Assembly (NCBI GenBank): GCA_903884655.1
Contig: CAISFO010000009.1
Coordinates: 1-64,000 of the forward strand
Reading direction: 5' to 3'
Length of the DNA: 64,000 nucleotides
DNA from: an uncultured Holophagaceae bacterium
GTDB taxonomy: Bacteria; Acidobacteriota; Holophagae; Holophagales; Holophagaceae
This document shows, piece by piece, positions 19,735 through 29,100 of this stretch. The notes below the pieces were generated by a model that saw nothing but the letters and a program-made list of their open reading frames with translations, was not told the origin of the DNA and searched no databases. The stretch's first letter is position 1; each line of letters opens with the position of its first letter. The position numbers were made by a program, and so were the translations under genes.

Positions 19735-20259
19735 TCAAGCCTTCTCTGGCGCTTTCGCGATGACATTGATGCGCCCATTGGTCTCCAGGATGGCGACCCT
19801 CACATCCGCGATATCGGAGAGACCCGCCTGTCGGACCGCGGCCATTAGCTCATGGCGCGTGATCCGCTCCTTGGCCAGCACGGCTTCATCCAGGGCCCCG
19901 TTGTGGACCAGGATCTGGGGCCGGCCTTCGATCAGGATTTCAACGCGCTTGCTGCGCCAGGTGATCCAGCCCATGAGGCCATTCACCGCCAGCAGAGTGC
20001 CCACCAGGATGAAGCCCGACGCCACGGTGTTGTCGCCGGCGTTCATGCTGTTTTGCACCGCGTTGCTCAGCACCAGCAGCAGCACCAGATCGAAGGGTGC
20101 CAGCTGGCCCACTTGCCGCTTCCCGGTCAGGCGGAGGGTGATCAACAGGAACCCATACACCACCAGCCCGCGCAAAACGAACTCCCACCAGGGCTGCGCG
20201 ATCTTCCACATGGAGACACCCACGGGCAGCGGGCCATCGAGCAGCGCGAAAGGGAACAT
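19735..20259 (-). CDS. DUF421 (YetF-like) membrane protein
   Basis: 174 residues. Three predicted transmembrane helices at the N-terminus include the family's LRLTGKRQVGQLAPFD segment, followed by a small cytoplasmic beta domain (about 105-165). It is shorter than YetF of Bacillus, with one DUF421 domain and no further C-terminal extension. The function of the family is poorly defined. It lies 30 bases upstream of the radical SAM gene in the same direction. Confidence 0.8.
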   Translation of the reverse strand: MFPFALLDGPLPVGVSMWKIAQPWWEFVLRGLVVYGFLLITLRLTGKRQVGQLAPFDLVLLLVLSNAVQNSMNAGDNTVASGFILVGTLLAVNGLMGWITWRSKRVEILIEGRPQILVHNGALDEAVLAKERITRHELMAAVRQAGLSDIADVRVAILETNGRINVIAKAPEKA

Positions 20260-20307
20260 GATTACTCCAGGGATTTGAAACGGTCAGGCAGTCACCGCCG
20301 GATGGCC

Positions 20308-20694
20308 CTACTGCAGCTCGACCATGAAGGTGGCCGCACCTAGTTCAGCGTCCTGGTCGCCGAGGAGCCGCACCGTCCATTCGCCTTCGTCCCCCTTGCG
20401 GAAGGTCCGGTAGGCATGGGTGCGGTAGGGTGAGCGGGGCACCTTCAGTTCCTGTTTGGAGGTCTTGTCACCCTTGTTGAACACAAAGGTCACAGTGGTG
20501 TTGGCGGCACCCATGACCTTCGCCCAGACGTAGATCCGGGTTCCAGCGGCGACCTTGAATCCAGTGGCCTCACCTGCGATCTCCATTTTTTCTACGGCAG
20601 TGCCGGTCTTGAGCTCTGCGTGGGGACGGATGGCAGTGGTCTGGGCCGAGAGCAGGGCTGGAAGGAGCATGGCGGCAAGCAGGAAGTGGCGCAT
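20308..20694 (-). CDS. Secreted DUF2914-type protein
   Basis: 128 residues with a clear signal peptide (MRHFLLAAMLLPALLSAQ). The mature domain has the DUF2914 pattern: a WAKV strand, FVFNKGD, a Tyr/Arg-rich segment and GEWTVRLL near the end, predicted to form a small beta sandwich. ATG 20694 was chosen because it starts the signal peptide. It is likely periplasmic or surface-exposed. Its role is unknown. Confidence 0.7.
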   Translation of the reverse strand: MRHFLLAAMLLPALLSAQTTAIRPHAELKTGTAVEKMEIAGEATGFKVAAGTRIYVWAKVMGAANTTVTFVFNKGDKTSKQELKVPRSPYRTHAYRTFRKGDEGEWTVRLLGDQDAELGAATFMVELQ

Positions 20695-20778
20695 GGGAAC
20701 TCCTCTGGAGGGACTAGGCCCATTCTGAGCCGGAAGCAACTCCCTGTCACGGAGCGCAGAGGGCCTGGAGGCGGTGCC

Positions 20779-22035
20779 TCAGTTCCAGCTCTCAAGCCCT
20801 TCGAGGATATCGCGCACCCCCGGCCCGAACCGCGCGTTGCTGAGCCAGTCCACACCGGCGGGCAGGCCGCCCACTGCTGCCTGGACCCGGGCGCGATGGC
20901 CCAGCTCGGGCCGCGGGATGGCGCGGTCGGCCCGCTCGTGGCGGACGCTGGCGGCATCGCTGAGCTCGGGAATCCAGTGCTTCAGCCGGGCGAAGATCCC
21001 CTCCCAGGAATCGAGATCCGCCGGCTTCCCGAAGGCCCCGCCGATGAAGCTGCGGAGCTGCATGAACCCTGCCGGCGCACTCTGGGGATCCATCCAGGAA
21101 GGCACCAGCGACCCCAGATACCCGCGGCCCTCAGGGGGATGGATGAGGAAGCCGAAGCTGTCCTTCAGTGCCGGCAGCGGAGTGTGCCGGCTGTGCCACA
21201 GGTCCACGGAGGTGTAGGGAATGGCCGCCAGGGCCTCGGCGCTCTGGCTGGCCACAGGACCCAGCAGGGCAGCCGCTTCGAAGGCCGGCAGCGCCAGCAC
21301 CACCCGATCGGTGTCCCGGGATTCACCGCCTCCGGTCACTCGCCAGCGATTGCCGGGCAGAACCTCCAGCCGCTCAGCGCGGAGGCTGGTATGCACCTTG
21401 GCCAGCTTGGAGGCGAGGCAGATGGGCAGCTGGCCCATGCCGCCTTCGGGCACCACCATGTGGCTCACACCGCTCTTGCGGATGCCGTTCACCAGGCTGC
21501 CGGTGGCCTCCCACTGGCGCAATTTGGGGATGGCATCCACCGATAGGATTTCTGCGGGGGCGGCCAGCACTCCAGCCACCATGGCCGGCAGCAGCTCGGT
21601 GGCCACGCCCCTGCCGAGGCGGCGTTCGATGAAGGCGGAAAGACCCTCTTCCGGTTCCCCATCCCGCACCGGCATGAAGGGTTCTCCCATCATCCGCAGC
21701 TTCGCACCCAGGGACATCAGGGAGGAGAACATCAGCGCCGGAGGCGAGGCGGGAACCGGGATGAGCCGCCCGCCCTTCCCCACCCAGCGGGCACCAGTTC
21801 CAGGCGACTTGAAGGGCAAGCCGATGGCGGAAAACAAACGATCCACCGTCGTGCCCTTCTGCCACAGCACGCCCTGGGGACCGGTTTCGTAGTGGCCACC
21901 CTCCCAGGGCAGCGTCTTCATCCAGCCACCGATGCTGTCGGCCGCCTCCCACACTTCCACGGCCTCGCCGCGCTGCTGCAGGTGCCAGGCCGCCGCCAGC
22001 CCGGTCACACCTCCGCCGAGAATCAGGGTGCTCAT
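20779..22035 (-). CDS. hemY: Protoporphyrinogen/coproporphyrinogen oxidase, HemY type
   Basis: 418 residues. The FAD-binding N-terminus is LILGGGVTGLAAAWHL followed by an acidic residue at the end of the second strand (VWEA). The body matches the flavin amine-oxidase fold of oxygen-dependent protoporphyrinogen oxidases. It performs the step before or around metal insertion in haem synthesis. Its start overlaps the stop of the ferrochelatase gene by 4 bases, so the two are coupled. Whether the substrate is protoporphyrinogen or coproporphyrinogen cannot be told from sequence here; the adjacent protoporphyrin-type ferrochelatase suggests either. Confidence 0.88.
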   Translation of the reverse strand: MSTLILGGGVTGLAAAWHLQQRGEAVEVWEAADSIGGWMKTLPWEGGHYETGPQGVLWQKGTTVDRLFSAIGLPFKSPGTGARWVGKGGRLIPVPASPPALMFSSLMSLGAKLRMMGEPFMPVRDGEPEEGLSAFIERRLGRGVATELLPAMVAGVLAAPAEILSVDAIPKLRQWEATGSLVNGIRKSGVSHMVVPEGGMGQLPICLASKLAKVHTSLRAERLEVLPGNRWRVTGGGESRDTDRVVLALPAFEAAALLGPVASQSAEALAAIPYTSVDLWHSRHTPLPALKDSFGFLIHPPEGRGYLGSLVPSWMDPQSAPAGFMQLRSFIGGAFGKPADLDSWEGIFARLKHWIPELSDAASVRHERADRAIPRPELGHRARVQAAVGGLPAGVDWLSNARFGPGVRDILEGLESWN

Positions 22036-22979
22036 GGGAGGATCTCCAGGACGCGCCGCGTGAGGCAGCGGATAAAGGCAGGATCGGTACCGGGAGCGGC
22101 CACCCGGCGGTAGGTGCGGATGCCCACCTTGTCGGCCACATGGCGGTATTCGATGTCCAGCTCATGCAGGGTCTCGATGTGCTCGGTCACGAAGCTCATG
22201 GGCACGATGATGACGTCCTTGCCTCCCATGGTTTCCAGCACGGACTGCAGGGGCGGCTCCAGCCAGCGGATCGGACCTGTGCGGCTCTGGTAGGCCAGAA
22301 GGAAGCCCCCAGGGATCTCGCCGATGCGTGCCATCAGAGCATCGCGGGTGGCGTGGATCTCCTGCTCGTAGGGATCGCCCGCCTCGATCTGCCGCACGGG
22401 CAGACTGTGAGCGCTGAAGATCACCGTGGCGCCAGGCAGCTCCTTCAGGGCCGCGCGAAGGGGCCGCTCCAGCGCGTCCAGGTAGTCAGGATCGGTGGCG
22501 TAGTGGTTCACACCTGGAAGGATGGCCATGCCGGCCTTGGCGGCTTCGAGCGCCAGTTCCCGCAGGCTCGAGCCGGTGGTGGCGTGGCAATCATGGGGAT
22601 AGAGGGTCACCGGAACCAGCTTCCGGATGCCCTGGCGTTTCAGCGCCTGCAGCAGGCCTTTGGCCCGGGGCGCGGTGCAGCGGAAGCAGAGCTTCACAGC
22701 CTCGTCCCGACCTGCGGCACGCAGGGCCATCCGCAGCGCCGAGGCCTGGGCGGCACTCTCCTTCAGCAACGGGGAACCGCCTCCGATCTCGGCATACCGA
22801 CCCTTGGCGCTGGGGGCCCTCAACCGCGCGATCAGCCTGGCCAGGGGTGGCTGCAGCCAGGCTGGTCCCGGGAGCTTGATGAGATCCCGATCGCCGAAAA
22901 GGGCTCGCAGGAAGGGTTCCACCTGACCCAGATTCACCGGACCACCGAGGTTCAGGAGGAGGATCGCCGTGTCTCGCAT
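22032..22979 (-). CDS. hemH: Ferrochelatase
   Basis: Inserts Fe2+ into the porphyrin ring. 315 residues, family length. The N-terminal LLLNLGGP motif is present, His191 in VIFSAHSLP is the metal-site histidine, and SFVTEHIETL carries the partner glutamate. It is first in a two-gene haem operon with the oxidase that overlaps it. It is divergent from the unknown gene at 23106, with 126 bases of promoter space between. Confidence 0.95.
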   Translation of the reverse strand: MRDTAILLLNLGGPVNLGQVEPFLRALFGDRDLIKLPGPAWLQPPLARLIARLRAPSAKGRYAEIGGGSPLLKESAAQASALRMALRAAGRDEAVKLCFRCTAPRAKGLLQALKRQGIRKLVPVTLYPHDCHATTGSSLRELALEAAKAGMAILPGVNHYATDPDYLDALERPLRAALKELPGATVIFSAHSLPVRQIEAGDPYEQEIHATRDALMARIGEIPGGFLLAYQSRTGPIRWLEPPLQSVLETMGGKDVIIVPMSFVTEHIETLHELDIEYRHVADKVGIRTYRRVAAPGTDPAFIRCLTRRVLEILP

Positions 22980-23105
22980 CGTCTTCCACCATACGCGAGA
23001 GTGGCCTCCACTATTGTCACGGAAGCCTGGACAGGACGTGGTCCAGGATGGAATGGAAGCCAGCTGGATGGCATCCCATAGCCTTGAGGAACACCCGGAG
23101 TCTCC

Positions 23106-23615
23106 ATGTCCCTGTCAGCCTTTGCCACTCTGCCTGATGATGCCCGCCTGTGGCTGCTGGCCCTTGCGCACCCCACAGAGGCGTCCGTCCTCGCACCGGA
23201 GATGGATGCCCTGCTGGGGCATTGGCATCACAAGGGAGTCCACTACCAGGGCGCCTGGGCGCTGCTGGAATCCCGCATCCTGGCCGTGGCCGAACCCACG
23301 CTGGCCACCCAGCCATCCGGCTGCGCCATTGATGGCATGCTGCGCGGGGTGAGGCAACTCACCGCGCGGCTGGGCCTGACCCTCGAGGACCCCCAAGCGG
23401 TGCTGGTGCGGCTGGGGGACGGCCTCCACGCCATTCCCCGTTCAGACTTGCCCTCCCGACTCTCCGATGGCTCTCTGGAGGACGCCACCCCGGTTCTGGA
23501 CTTGGCCCTGCTCACGGTCGGGGACCTCCGCCTGGGGCGGCTGGAAAGGCCCCTCGCTGCGACCTGGATCCGTCGGAAGTACCGGGATCAGACGCCCACG
23601 ATCTGCGGAAGCTAA
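23106..23615 (+). CDS. Protein of unknown function
   Basis: 169 residues, soluble, mostly helical by composition, without signal peptide, membrane segment or a motif I recognise. ATG 23106 follows GGAGTCTCC, giving a plausible RBS. It is divergent from hemH. A GC-rich imperfect stem (CGCGGGGCG/CGTCCCGCG) shortly after the stop could serve as a weak terminator. Confidence 0.55.
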   Translation: MSLSAFATLPDDARLWLLALAHPTEASVLAPEMDALLGHWHHKGVHYQGAWALLESRILAVAEPTLATQPSGCAIDGMLRGVRQLTARLGLTLEDPQAVLVRLGDGLHAIPRSDLPSRLSDGSLEDATPVLDLALLTVGDLRLGRLERPLAATWIRRKYRDQTPTICGS

Positions 23616-23704
23616 TGGCGCGGGGCGTTCCGTCCCGCGTGAGAAACAAAGAAGCGGCCCGCTAGGGCTGCCTCTGATTGAGTCTGAAGTCTGAAGCCCG
23701 GCGT

Positions 23705-24127
23705 CTAGAAAATCGATTCGCCCGGCTTGCGGCGCCAGGCTTCGGAGCGCTGCTTCTGGCCTTCGGCCTTGGGCTTGGCATCCTTGGCGGCGGCCAGGGT
23801 CTGCAGCAGGGAGCCACCCAGCTTAGAGGCCACGTGCTTGGCCAGGGCGGGTGCGGGGGAAACCACGGGGGCACTCACGGGGCCCGAGGCCTGGACCTCT
23901 GGGGTCACGGTCTTGGTGGTGATTTCCTTCAGGCGCTTTTCGTACCAAACCTTCCGCTTGGGATCGATGACCCGCGTGTTGCCGGTCTTCTCTCCCTTTT
24001 TGAGAACCTTGGGCTTGGGCTTCTCACGGTCTTCCCGCAGAACGGAATCGGGCTTTGCTGCTTCTTCAAGGATCTTCGCAAGATTGCCAAGGCCACGCAG
24101 GGTCATCATGTGCGGATGTTTCTCCAT
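23705..24127 (-). CDS. Small lysine-rich protein of unknown function
   Basis: About 140 residues and strongly basic, with KPKPKVLKKGEK near residue 40 and a basic tail. An Ala/Pro-rich middle resembles a disordered linker. No signal peptide. The start is uncertain: ATG 24127 is used, GTG 24136 and ATG 24109 are possible. Its charge would suit nucleic-acid binding, but no domain is recognisable. It is divergent from the DUF2400 gene. Confidence 0.5.
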   Translation of the reverse strand: MEKHPHMMTLRGLGNLAKILEEAAKPDSVLREDREKPKPKVLKKGEKTGNTRVIDPKRKVWYEKRLKEITTKTVTPEVQASGPVSAPVVSPAPALAKHVASKLGGSLLQTLAAAKDAKPKAEGQKQRSEAWRRKPGESIF

Positions 24128-24247
24128 AGGGGCCACGGGCCACCATCAACGAGACTACTGGCAATGCCTTTGTTTACATAGCCATTTTAGGCATCCAGCA
24201 GCAGTTTTTCGCCGTGATGGGCAGCCTACCCTGGGACACTGGGTTTC

Positions 24248-25096
24248 ATGGGGACCGCCATTTCCACCCTCAAGTCCCGTCTGGACAGCCTCTGTGCCCA
24301 ATACGACACGGCCCTGGCCCTGGAAAAAGACCCGCTGAGCCTGGTGATCGCGTACGATTCGCCCCTGGACCAGGAGGTCGCCGCCTTCGTGGCCGCCCAC
24401 CTGGCCTACGGGCGGGTGGACCCCATGATCAAGGCCGTGCGGAGCATCCTGGCCCCGCTGGGACCCCGGCCAGCCGAATGGCTGCGGAGTCATCAGGAGG
24501 TGCAGGCCCGGAAGAAACTCACCCACGCCCTGGCAGGCTGGACCTGGCGATTCCACACCAGCAGCGACCTGGTGGCCTGGCTCCTGGCCTGGAAGCGGCT
24601 GGATGGGGAAAGTGGCCTGGGCCTCGAAGGACACCTGCTGCCCGCCGCAGGCGAGGATTGCGATGCGGCGCTATCGCGTGCGGTGCAGCGTCTGCGGGCT
24701 GAGCTGCCGGCCTCCCATGGGACCCGCTTCACCCTGCCCGATCCCCTGGAAGGCGCCGCATGCAAGCGCTGGCGCATGTTCCTCCGGTGGATGGTGCGCT
24801 CCGCCTGGCCTGACCTCGGGCTCTGGGAGCACTATCCGTCGCACCAGCTGATCATCCCGCTGGATACCCATGTGGCGCGGGTCTCCCGCTATATCGGGCT
24901 CACCGCTCGTGCCACTCCCGACGGGAAGATGGCCCGGGAGATCACGGAATCTCTGCGGCGGCTGGATCCCGCGGACCCGCTGCGGTACGACTTCGCGCTG
25001 AGCCACCTGGGCATCCTGGGGGATTGCCCAGGGGTTCGGAAACGCAGCACCTGTGCGGGGTGTGCACTGTATTCGGTGTGCCGGGCAGGCTCCTGA
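24248..25096 (+). CDS. DUF2400 / TIGR02757 family protein
   Basis: 282 residues. The pattern DSPLDQEVAAFVAAHLAYGRV near the N-terminus and FLRWMVRSAWPDLGLW in the second half are typical of this family. The fold resembles helix-hairpin-helix DNA glycosylases (IPLDTHVARVSRYIGL). The C-terminus carries four cysteines, C-x8-C-x2-C-x5-C, like the [4Fe-4S] loop of endonuclease III. A nucleic-acid repair role is possible but unproven. Confidence 0.8.
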   Translation: MGTAISTLKSRLDSLCAQYDTALALEKDPLSLVIAYDSPLDQEVAAFVAAHLAYGRVDPMIKAVRSILAPLGPRPAEWLRSHQEVQARKKLTHALAGWTWRFHTSSDLVAWLLAWKRLDGESGLGLEGHLLPAAGEDCDAALSRAVQRLRAELPASHGTRFTLPDPLEGAACKRWRMFLRWMVRSAWPDLGLWEHYPSHQLIIPLDTHVARVSRYIGLTARATPDGKMAREITESLRRLDPADPLRYDFALSHLGILGDCPGVRKRSTCAGCALYSVCRAGS

Positions 25097-25122
25097 GACC
25101 TGAACCCTGCCATCCGTCCTGG

Positions 25123-25584
25123 CTAGGCCCCCTCGTAGGCCTCCTCCAGCGCGGCCACGTCCAGCTTCACCATGTCCATCATCGCCGCCATGACTGCCTG
25201 AACCTTCTTCGGGTTCTTGTCGGCGATCAGCTCCATGAATCGCCGGGAAACGATTTGCCAGGTGATGCCAAAGGGATCGGTGATCCAGCCGCATTGGGAG
25301 GGCCTTGCTCCGGCCCCGAGCAGTTTGTCCCAGTAGCGGTCGACCTCGGACTGGTCCTCGCAATCCACGAATAGCGAAAAGCCTTCCGAGAACTTGAAGT
25401 AAGGCCCGCCGTTGTAGCCCATGAAGGCCTGGCCGCCGATGAAGAACTGGGCGGAAAGGATGGGGCCGTCCTGGCCTGTCCGGGACAGGTGCTTGACCTC
25501 TGAGTCCGGGAAGGTCGCCGTGTAGAACGCGATCGCAGCCTCGAGCTGGTCGTTGAACATCAGGAAGGGGGTGATCTTGGTCAT
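25123..25584 (-). CDS. PhnB-like VOC-superfamily protein
   Basis: 153 residues with the vicinal-oxygen-chelate fold pattern of the PhnB/3-demethylubiquinone-methyltransferase-like group: ITPFLMFNDQLEAAIAFYT at the start and ITDPFGITWQIV in the second half. Such proteins are often small metal-site or ligand-binding proteins of undefined role. It is convergent with the DUF2400 gene, 26 bases apart, and just downstream of ffs on the same strand. Confidence 0.78.
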   Translation of the reverse strand: MTKITPFLMFNDQLEAAIAFYTATFPDSEVKHLSRTGQDGPILSAQFFIGGQAFMGYNGGPYFKFSEGFSLFVDCEDQSEVDRYWDKLLGAGARPSQCGWITDPFGITWQIVSRRFMELIADKNPKKVQAVMAAMMDMVKLDVAALEEAYEGA

Positions 25585-25812
25585 CGTGGTCTCCTCATCA
25601 AACCCGCCCAGGCACAGGGGGCGCGGCCAGCCTGCCGCCCTTGGGACATCAGAGTAGTCCGATCCAAAACCTTGAGGGGTTCGGAACCGGCTGGCTCCCG
25701 GAGGAGGAGGGACCCAGCGAGGAGCTCATGCCAGTGCCGATTCGCGAAGCCAAGCCGAAGGCGCAGGCTGAGTGATGGCGGGCTGGCCCTTTTGCGCCCC
25801 AGGCGCGAAAGG
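25585..25812. other. Non-coding stretch between the VOC gene and ffs
   Basis: No credible coding region was seen. The only notable structure is an imperfect hairpin at 25785-25815 (GGCCCTTT/AAAGGGCC outer arms, GCGCC/GGCGC inner arms). On the minus strand it immediately follows and partly overlaps the 3' arm of the SRP RNA. It may be the RNA's 3' boundary or terminator, though no T-run follows. Confidence 0.5.
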
Positions 25813-25905
25813 GCCGGGCTTGCCACGGCACTCGGGGGAACGACTTAGGGCTGCTTCTTCCGATCTGACCCGGTTCATCGCACCCCGATGCATGGGGCCC
25901 GGCTT
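25811..25905 (-). ncRNA. ffs: Small SRP RNA (4.5S type)
   Basis: On the minus strand the apical domain is recognisable: GGTCAG, then the GGAA tetraloop region (ATCGGAAGA), then AGCAGCC. This is the conserved Ffh (SRP54) binding core, preceded by GAACCG and followed by CCTAAG as in many small bacterial SRP RNAs. GCCGGGC at the 5' end pairs with GCCCGGC at the 3' end (plus-strand 25897-25903 and 25813-25819), giving a rod of about 95 nt. The RNA forms the signal recognition particle with Ffh for membrane-protein targeting. Confidence 0.88.
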
Positions 25906-25911
25906 GAATCC

Positions 25912-25945
25912 AGCCTAACCGCGATCGGCGGCCCTGTGCCAAGGT
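25912..25945 (-). promoter_or_regulatory. Possible promoter of ffs
   Basis: Reading the minus strand, TTGGCA and TAGGCT lie about 18-19 bases apart just upstream of the predicted RNA 5' end. They resemble sigma-70 -35 and -10 boxes. The match is moderate and the end positions are approximate. Confidence 0.4.
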
Positions 25946-26191
25946 CCGGGGACCCGCCCCGCCGCGCCGGCCCTGAAAACACTTGATTCCCCTGACCTTT
26001 TAAACCGCCTGAAAAATCCGCTCCCCGCCCCTTGACACCCCTACATCTTGGGGCCATCCTTTTCTTCCGGCACAACCTATAGAGGTCAGACCACTCGTCC
26101 CCAGTGTTCCTGGGGAAGGTTTTGTACGCCTCACGGGAAAGCCATCGCGTTCGAAAATCCCCCCTCCCCCCATTCAGCCCAGGACAGCCAC

Positions 26192-29100
26192 ATGAAGATC
26201 GCCCGCCACTTCACGAAGGCAGGTCACGATCCCTTGGAAGGGATCCCGTTCGTACCCAGGACCAGCCGAATCTCCAAGCTCGACGGCACGGTGGTCTTCG
26301 AGGCGAAGGACGTGATGGTGCCGGAAACCTGGTCCCAGGTGGCGGTGGACATCCTGGCCCAGAAATACTTCCGCCGGAAGGGCATCGACGACCAGAACAG
26401 CGGGGAGAAGGACGCCCGGCAGGTCTTCCACCGCCTGGCGGGCTGCTGGCGCCACTGGGGCGAGACCCACGGCTACTTCGATACGGCCGAGGATGCGCAG
26501 GGCTTCTACGACGAGCTCACCTACATGCTCGCCAACCAGATGTGCGCGCCCAATTCGCCGCAGTGGTTCAACACAGGCCTGCACTACGCCTACGGCATCA
26601 GCGGCCCCGCCCAGGGCCACAGCTACGTGGATCCAAAGACCGGCGAGATGATGAAGTCCACGTCAGCCTATGAGCGGCCCCAACCCCATGCCTGCTTCAT
26701 CCAGAGCGTGGCGGACGACCTGGTGAACCAGGGCGGCATCATGGACTTGTGGACCCGAGAGGCCCGCATCTTCAAGTACGGTTCCGGCACGGGCACCAAC
26801 TTCTCGAAGGTGCGCGGCTCCGAGGAGCCCCTCTCCGGTGGCGGCCGCAGCTCGGGTCTCATGAGCTTCCTGGCCGTGGGCGACCGCGCTGCGGGCGCCA
26901 TCAAGAGCGGCGGCACCACCCGCCGCGCGGCCAAGATGGTCTGCCTGGACCTGGACCACCCCGATATCGAAGCCTTCATCGACTGGAAGGTGACCGAAGA
27001 ACGCAAGGTGGCCATGCTGGCCGCGGGCAGCGCCCTGATCCGCCGCCACTGGGATGCCATCTGCAAGACCGTGGAGGGCTCCACCACCCGGGACGCCGAT
27101 CCCAAGACCAATGAGGCGCTGCTCAAAGCTCTGGCCAAGGCCAAGCGTGAGGGTGTGCCCGCCGCCTTCCTCACCCAGTGCCTGGGCCGTCTGGCCGAGG
27201 GCGATTTCTCCCGGGATCTCGCGGGCTATGACACCTCCTGGGACGGCGAGGGCTACCTCACCGTGGGCGGCATGAACTCCAACAACTCTGTGCGGGTGCC
27301 GGATGCCTTCATGCGCGCCCTGGAGATGGATGGCGACTGGGATCTGAAGCGCCGCATCGACGGCAAGTCCAGCAAGACCCTGCGGGCCCGCAACCTCTGG
27401 GAAAAGGTGAACCGCGCCGCCTGGGCCTGCGCCGATCCCGGGATCCAGTTCAACACCACCATCAACGACTGGCACACCTGCCCCGAAGATGGTCCCATCA
27501 ACGCGAGCAACCCCTGCTCCGAGTACATGTTCCTGGACGACACGGCCTGCAACCTGGCCTCCCTGAACCTGTGCACCTTCCTTACGGAGGACGGTGGTTT
27601 CGATCTCGCGGGCTACCGCCACGCCATCCGCCTCTGGACCGTGGTGCTGGAAGTCAGCGTGCTCATGGCCCAGTTCCCCAGCGAGTCCATCGCCAAGCTC
27701 AGCTACGAGTTCCGCACCCTGGGTCTGGGCTACGCCAACCTGGGCGCCATGCTCATGCGCATGGGCATCCCCTACGACAGCGTGGAGGGCACCCAGTGGT
27801 GCGCCGCGCTCACCGCCATCCTCACGGGCGACGCCTACGCCGCCAGTGCGGAGATGGCCCGGGAGCTGGGCCCCTTCCCTGGCTACCAGAAGAACGCCGC
27901 CCACATGCTGCGGGTCATCCGCAACCACCGCCGCGCCGCCTACAGCGCGCCGGGTTCTGAATACGAGCAGCTCTCCATCCGGCCCCAGGGCCTGCACGGC
28001 GCCGGGGTCCCCAAGCGCATCGTCGAGGCCGCCCGCGAAAGCTGGGACACGGCCCTCACCTACGGCGAGCAGTGGGGCTTCCGCAATGCCCAGGTCAGCG
28101 TGCTGGCGCCCACAGGCACCATCGGCCTCCTGATGGATTGCGACACCACTGGCGTCGAACCGGACTTCGCCCTGGTCAAGTTCAAGAAGCTGGCCGGCGG
28201 CGGCTACTTCAAGCTGGTGAACCGCGCCATCCCCGAGGCCCTGGCCCGCCTGGGCTACTCGCCCACCCAGATCCAGGACATCGAGAAGCACGTGGTGGGC
28301 TGGCTCCAGATCACGGACGAGACCCCCGGCATCACCCGCTCCATGCTGAAAGGCCATGGCTGGGCCGAAGAGGAGATCGCCCTGGTGGAGCAGAAGCTCC
28401 CCACGGCCTTCGATCCCGCCTACGCCATCGATGTGGACCGTCTGAAGAACGACTTCAGCCCCGAGCAGGTGGAGGCCTTCCTGCTGGCCCTGTGCGGCAG
28501 CATGACCGTGGAAGGCGCGCCGCACCTGAAGGACGAGCACCTCCCCATCTTCGACTGCGCCAACCGCTGCGGCCGCACGGGCCGCCGCTACATTGCCCCC
28601 ATGGGCCACCTGCGCATGATGGGTGCGGCCCAGCCCTTCCTCAGCGGCGCCATCAGCAAGACCATCAACCTGCCGGCGGAAGCCACCGTGACCGAGATCG
28701 GCGGCATCTACGAGGCCAGCTGGCAGCTCATGCTCAAGGCCGTGGCCCTCTACCGCGACGGCTCCAAGATGAGCCAGGCCATGGCCACCAGCCTGGATCT
28801 GCTGGATGGCGTCGATACGCTCCTGGACGAGCAGACCACCGCCACGGGAAAGACACCGGTGGTCGCTCAGGCCCTCACCAATCAGCTGGTGCGCACCTAC
28901 CGCCGCCGCCTGCCCAATCGCCGGGGCGGCTACACCCAGGCCGCCACCATCGGCGGCACCAAGCTCTACCTCCGCACTGGTGAATACGAGGACGGCAGCC
29001 TGGGAGAAATCTTCCTGGACATCCACAAGGAGGGCGCCGCCTTCCGTGCCGTGCTCAACTGCTTCGCCATCGCCGTGAGCATGGGGCTGCAGCACGGCGT

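Noticed and set aside
26070..26090. NrdR box upstream of nrdJ
   Set aside because: CACAACCTATAGAGG has some resemblance to the consensus, but it is poor and no second box at the usual spacing is present.
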